DNA of 5,624 nt from JAWLCG01 sp041687295. GTDB taxonomy: Bacteria; Planctomycetota; Phycisphaerae; SM23-33; FEN-1343. Each line of letters begins with the position of its first letter. The stretch's first letter is position 1. Location of the stretch: NCBI GenBank assembly GCA_041687295.1, contig JAWLCG010000337.1, forward strand, positions 1 through 5,624. Direction: 5' to 3'. A model generated the notes under the pieces. That model worked only from the letters and a program-made list of their open reading frames with translations, searched no databases and was not told the DNA's origin. The translations under genes and the position numbers were made by a program. Shown here piece by piece: positions 4,064 to 5,624 of the stretch.

Positions 4064-5550
4064 ACGGGCTGAGCCGGGTTCGGCTCGAAGACAAGCCTGT
4101 ATTTGATCGGTTCTTCACCAGTTGTTCCACACGCCTGTCCGACTACTCTTTTGCCAACACCTTCGTTTGGCGCGACTCGATCCACCTTCGGTGGCGGGTG
4201 CTGCATGATCGTCTGTGCGTCTTCGCCAATGGCGAGGGCGGCCTGACGCTGCTGTTTCCGCCGCTGGGCCCGGGCGATTTCCGCGCAGCCGTCCGCGAGG
4301 CGCTGGCCATCTGCGAGGCCTACAATCACAAGGTGGGCTTCACCGGCGTCACCCGGGTCGAGTACGTCAGCCAGGAGATCCTCGAGACCTTCGGTGAGCC
4401 CTTCGAGGCCGAGCCGATGAGTGGCGACTACCTCTACGCCACCGCTCGCATGATCGACCTGGAGGGTTCGGACCTGGCCAGCAAGCGTCAGGCCCGCAAC
4501 CGCTTCGCCCGGCGGTACGCCGCCCGCACCGAGCCGTTCGGCCCGCAGCACGTGGACGAGTGCCTTCGGCTGCTTCGGCTGTGGCACTGCCAGCACGAGG
4601 ACTCCATCGTGGCCGGCAGCCCCTCGATCCGCATCAAGCGGGCCAAGGAGGAGGCCGCCACCGCCGAGGCCATCCGCCACGCGCACGCGCTGGGCCTGAC
4701 GGGCATGGTCCTCTACGCCGGCGAGCCGATGGTGGGCTTCACCTTCAGCGAGCGGCTCGGGGCCGACACCTGCAGCATCCTGATCGAGAAGACCGACCGC
4801 GAGTTCGTCGGTTCGGCCCAGTACATCTTCAGCGAGTTCTGCCGCCAGTACTGGTCCGACACGACCTGGTGCAACGTCGGCGACGACTGGGAGATCCCGT
4901 CGCTGGCCTGGACCAAGCACAGCTATCGGCCCGCCGGTCGGCTGGCGAAGTGGACGGTTCGGCCCCTGCCGTCGGCGACGGTGGTCTGGCCGGGCCTGCC
5001 CGCCGAGACCGAGGCGCCCCTCCGCGTCGAGCCGCCGACCGAGCCGAGCCCCGCGCCGGCCGCTGAGCCGCGCTGGTACCTCGACCGGGCCGATCTGAAG
5101 GACCTCGAGGAGCTGCGCCGCATCGAGACGCAGTGCTTCGACGAGCCGCTGGCGCTGACCCGCCGGCAGCTGCGCTACCTGCTGCGCAGCCCGCACGTCA
5201 CCACGCACGTCGTCCGCCAGGACGGCCACGTGGTGGCCGAGGCGATCGTCCTGCGTCGGCGGACCGCGCGAGGCGTGGTGGGGCGGATCTACACCCTGGC
5301 CGTCGACGCCACCCGCCGCAGCCACGGCATGGGCCGGGCCCTGTTGTGCAACTGCGTCGAGACCCTCCACCGCGAGGGCGCCCTCGCCGTCGTGCTGGAG
5401 GTGGCCCTGGAGAACACCGCCGCCCAGGCCCTCTACGAGCGCAGCGGCTTCGCCCGCGTCAGTCAGCTGGCCGACTACTACGCCCCGGGCCGCGACGCCT
5501 GGAAGATGCGCCTGGAACTGCAGCCCAAGCCGGCCCTGCTGAACGTGTAG
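4036..5550 (+). CDS. DUF2156 (phosphatidylglycerol lysyltransferase C-terminal-like) domain fused to a RimI-like GNAT acetyltransferase
   Basis: The protein has 504 residues in three parts. Residues about 10-310 match the DUF2156/LPG_synthase_C fold shared with the MprF C-terminus and FemX-type transferases, which move an aminoacyl group from tRNA: LEDKPVFDRFF (18-27), YSFANTFVWRD (37-47), SGDYLYATARMIDLEG (129-144) and the basic KRQARNRFARRY (150-161). A Pro/Ala/Glu-rich linker follows (about 311-346). Residues 347-496 form a GNAT domain with the acetyl-CoA loop RSHGMG (428-433) and ENTAAQALYERSGF (459-472). E455 and Y467 are spaced like the catalytic E103/Y115 of Salmonella RimI, and YYAPGRDAWKM (481-491) recalls the RimI C-terminus. 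No membrane segment or signal peptide is seen, so it is probably cytoplasmic, unlike MprF. ATG 4036 is the first start after an in-frame TAA (4021-4023) but lacks a well-placed Shine-Dalgarno. The substrates are unknown. The gene diverges from the helicase. Confidence 0.9.
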   Translation: MGDDDPFGSYGLSRVRLEDKPVFDRFFTSCSTRLSDYSFANTFVWRDSIHLRWRVLHDRLCVFANGEGGLTLLFPPLGPGDFRAAVREALAICEAYNHKVGFTGVTRVEYVSQEILETFGEPFEAEPMSGDYLYATARMIDLEGSDLASKRQARNRFARRYAARTEPFGPQHVDECLRLLRLWHCQHEDSIVAGSPSIRIKRAKEEAATAEAIRHAHALGLTGMVLYAGEPMVGFTFSERLGADTCSILIEKTDREFVGSAQYIFSEFCRQYWSDTTWCNVGDDWEIPSLAWTKHSYRPAGRLAKWTVRPLPSATVVWPGLPAETEAPLRVEPPTEPSPAPAAEPRWYLDRADLKDLEELRRIETQCFDEPLALTRRQLRYLLRSPHVTTHVVRQDGHVVAEAIVLRRRTARGVVGRIYTLAVDATRRSHGMGRALLCNCVETLHREGALAVVLEVALENTAAQALYERSGFARVSQLADYYAPGRDAWKMRLELQPKPALLNV

Positions 5551-5564
5551 GCCCGGCCAAAGGT

Positions 5565-5624
5565 GGGGCTGCGCTCCGCTGCGCCCCAGCCTACGGGACA
5601 GGCCGTCTCCGTAGGCTGGGGCGC
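5565..5624. repeat. Large inverted repeat at the right edge, probably truncated by the window
   Basis: GCGCCCCAGCCTACGG (5581-5596) pairs perfectly over 16 bp with CCGTAGGCTGGGGCGC (5609-5624) across a 12-nt spacer. The left arm continues outward through GGGGC-TGCGCTCCGCT-GCGCCCC (5565-5587), itself partly self-complementary, so the right arm likely continues past the end. Its spacer GACAGGCCGTCT matches the spacer CGCAGGGCGTCT at 3282-3293 in 9 of 12 positions. It lies 30 nt past the stop of the DUF2156-GNAT gene and may also act as a terminator, though no U-run is in view. Confidence 0.8.

Noticed and set aside
3916..5370. 484-codon open frame on the minus strand
   Set aside because: It is antisense to the DUF2156-GNAT gene, has no recognisable domain, and its composition is that of a reverse shadow frame.

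Overview
The window is a GC-rich bacterial segment with three protein genes and a long, hairpin-crowded intergenic region. Synonymous positions are dominated by G and C, and long open frames appear antisense to the real genes. Palindrome-packed spacers, weak or absent Shine-Dalgarno sites and a TTG start would suit a planctomycete-like (PVC group) or similar environmental bacterium. No ribosomal or other marker gene is present, so that placement is a tentative inference.

Layout. Positions 1-1176 (minus) hold the N-terminal 392 codons of a family 43 glycoside hydrolase (beta-xylosidase/alpha-L-arabinofuranosidase type), cut off by the left edge. A 279-base gap (1177-1455) carries three hairpins, one of them a plausible helicase terminator. 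Positions 1456-2751 (minus) hold a complete DEAD-box RNA helicase with the variant motif II DEVD and an RBS-supported TTG start. Positions 2752-4035 are a 1.28-kb divergent intergenic region. Positions 4036-5550 (plus) hold a 504-residue protein joining a DUF2156 domain (the tRNA-dependent aminoacyltransferase-like fold of the MprF C-terminus) to a RimI-like GNAT acetyltransferase domain. The right edge (about 5565-5624) enters another large inverted repeat.

The most unusual content is non-coding. Between 3171 and 3407 there are eight hairpins, which resolve into two homologous units of about 111 and 114 nt in inverted orientation around a 12-nt spacer. Hairpins at matching positions keep their loops and their self-pairing while the stem bases change in compensating pairs, so structure is preserved over sequence. 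The 12-nt spacer matches, at 9 of 12 positions, the 12-nt spacer of the inverted repeat at the right edge. This points to a dispersed structured repeat family.

The three genes show no obvious shared pathway. The helicase and the hydrolase are co-oriented but separated by hairpins, and the helicase and the DUF2156-GNAT gene are divergent across the repeat-bearing region. The hydrolase suggests use of plant-type xylan or arabinan oligosaccharides, the helicase is housekeeping or cold-adaptation RNA remodelling, and the substrate of the DUF2156-GNAT protein cannot be told from sequence.
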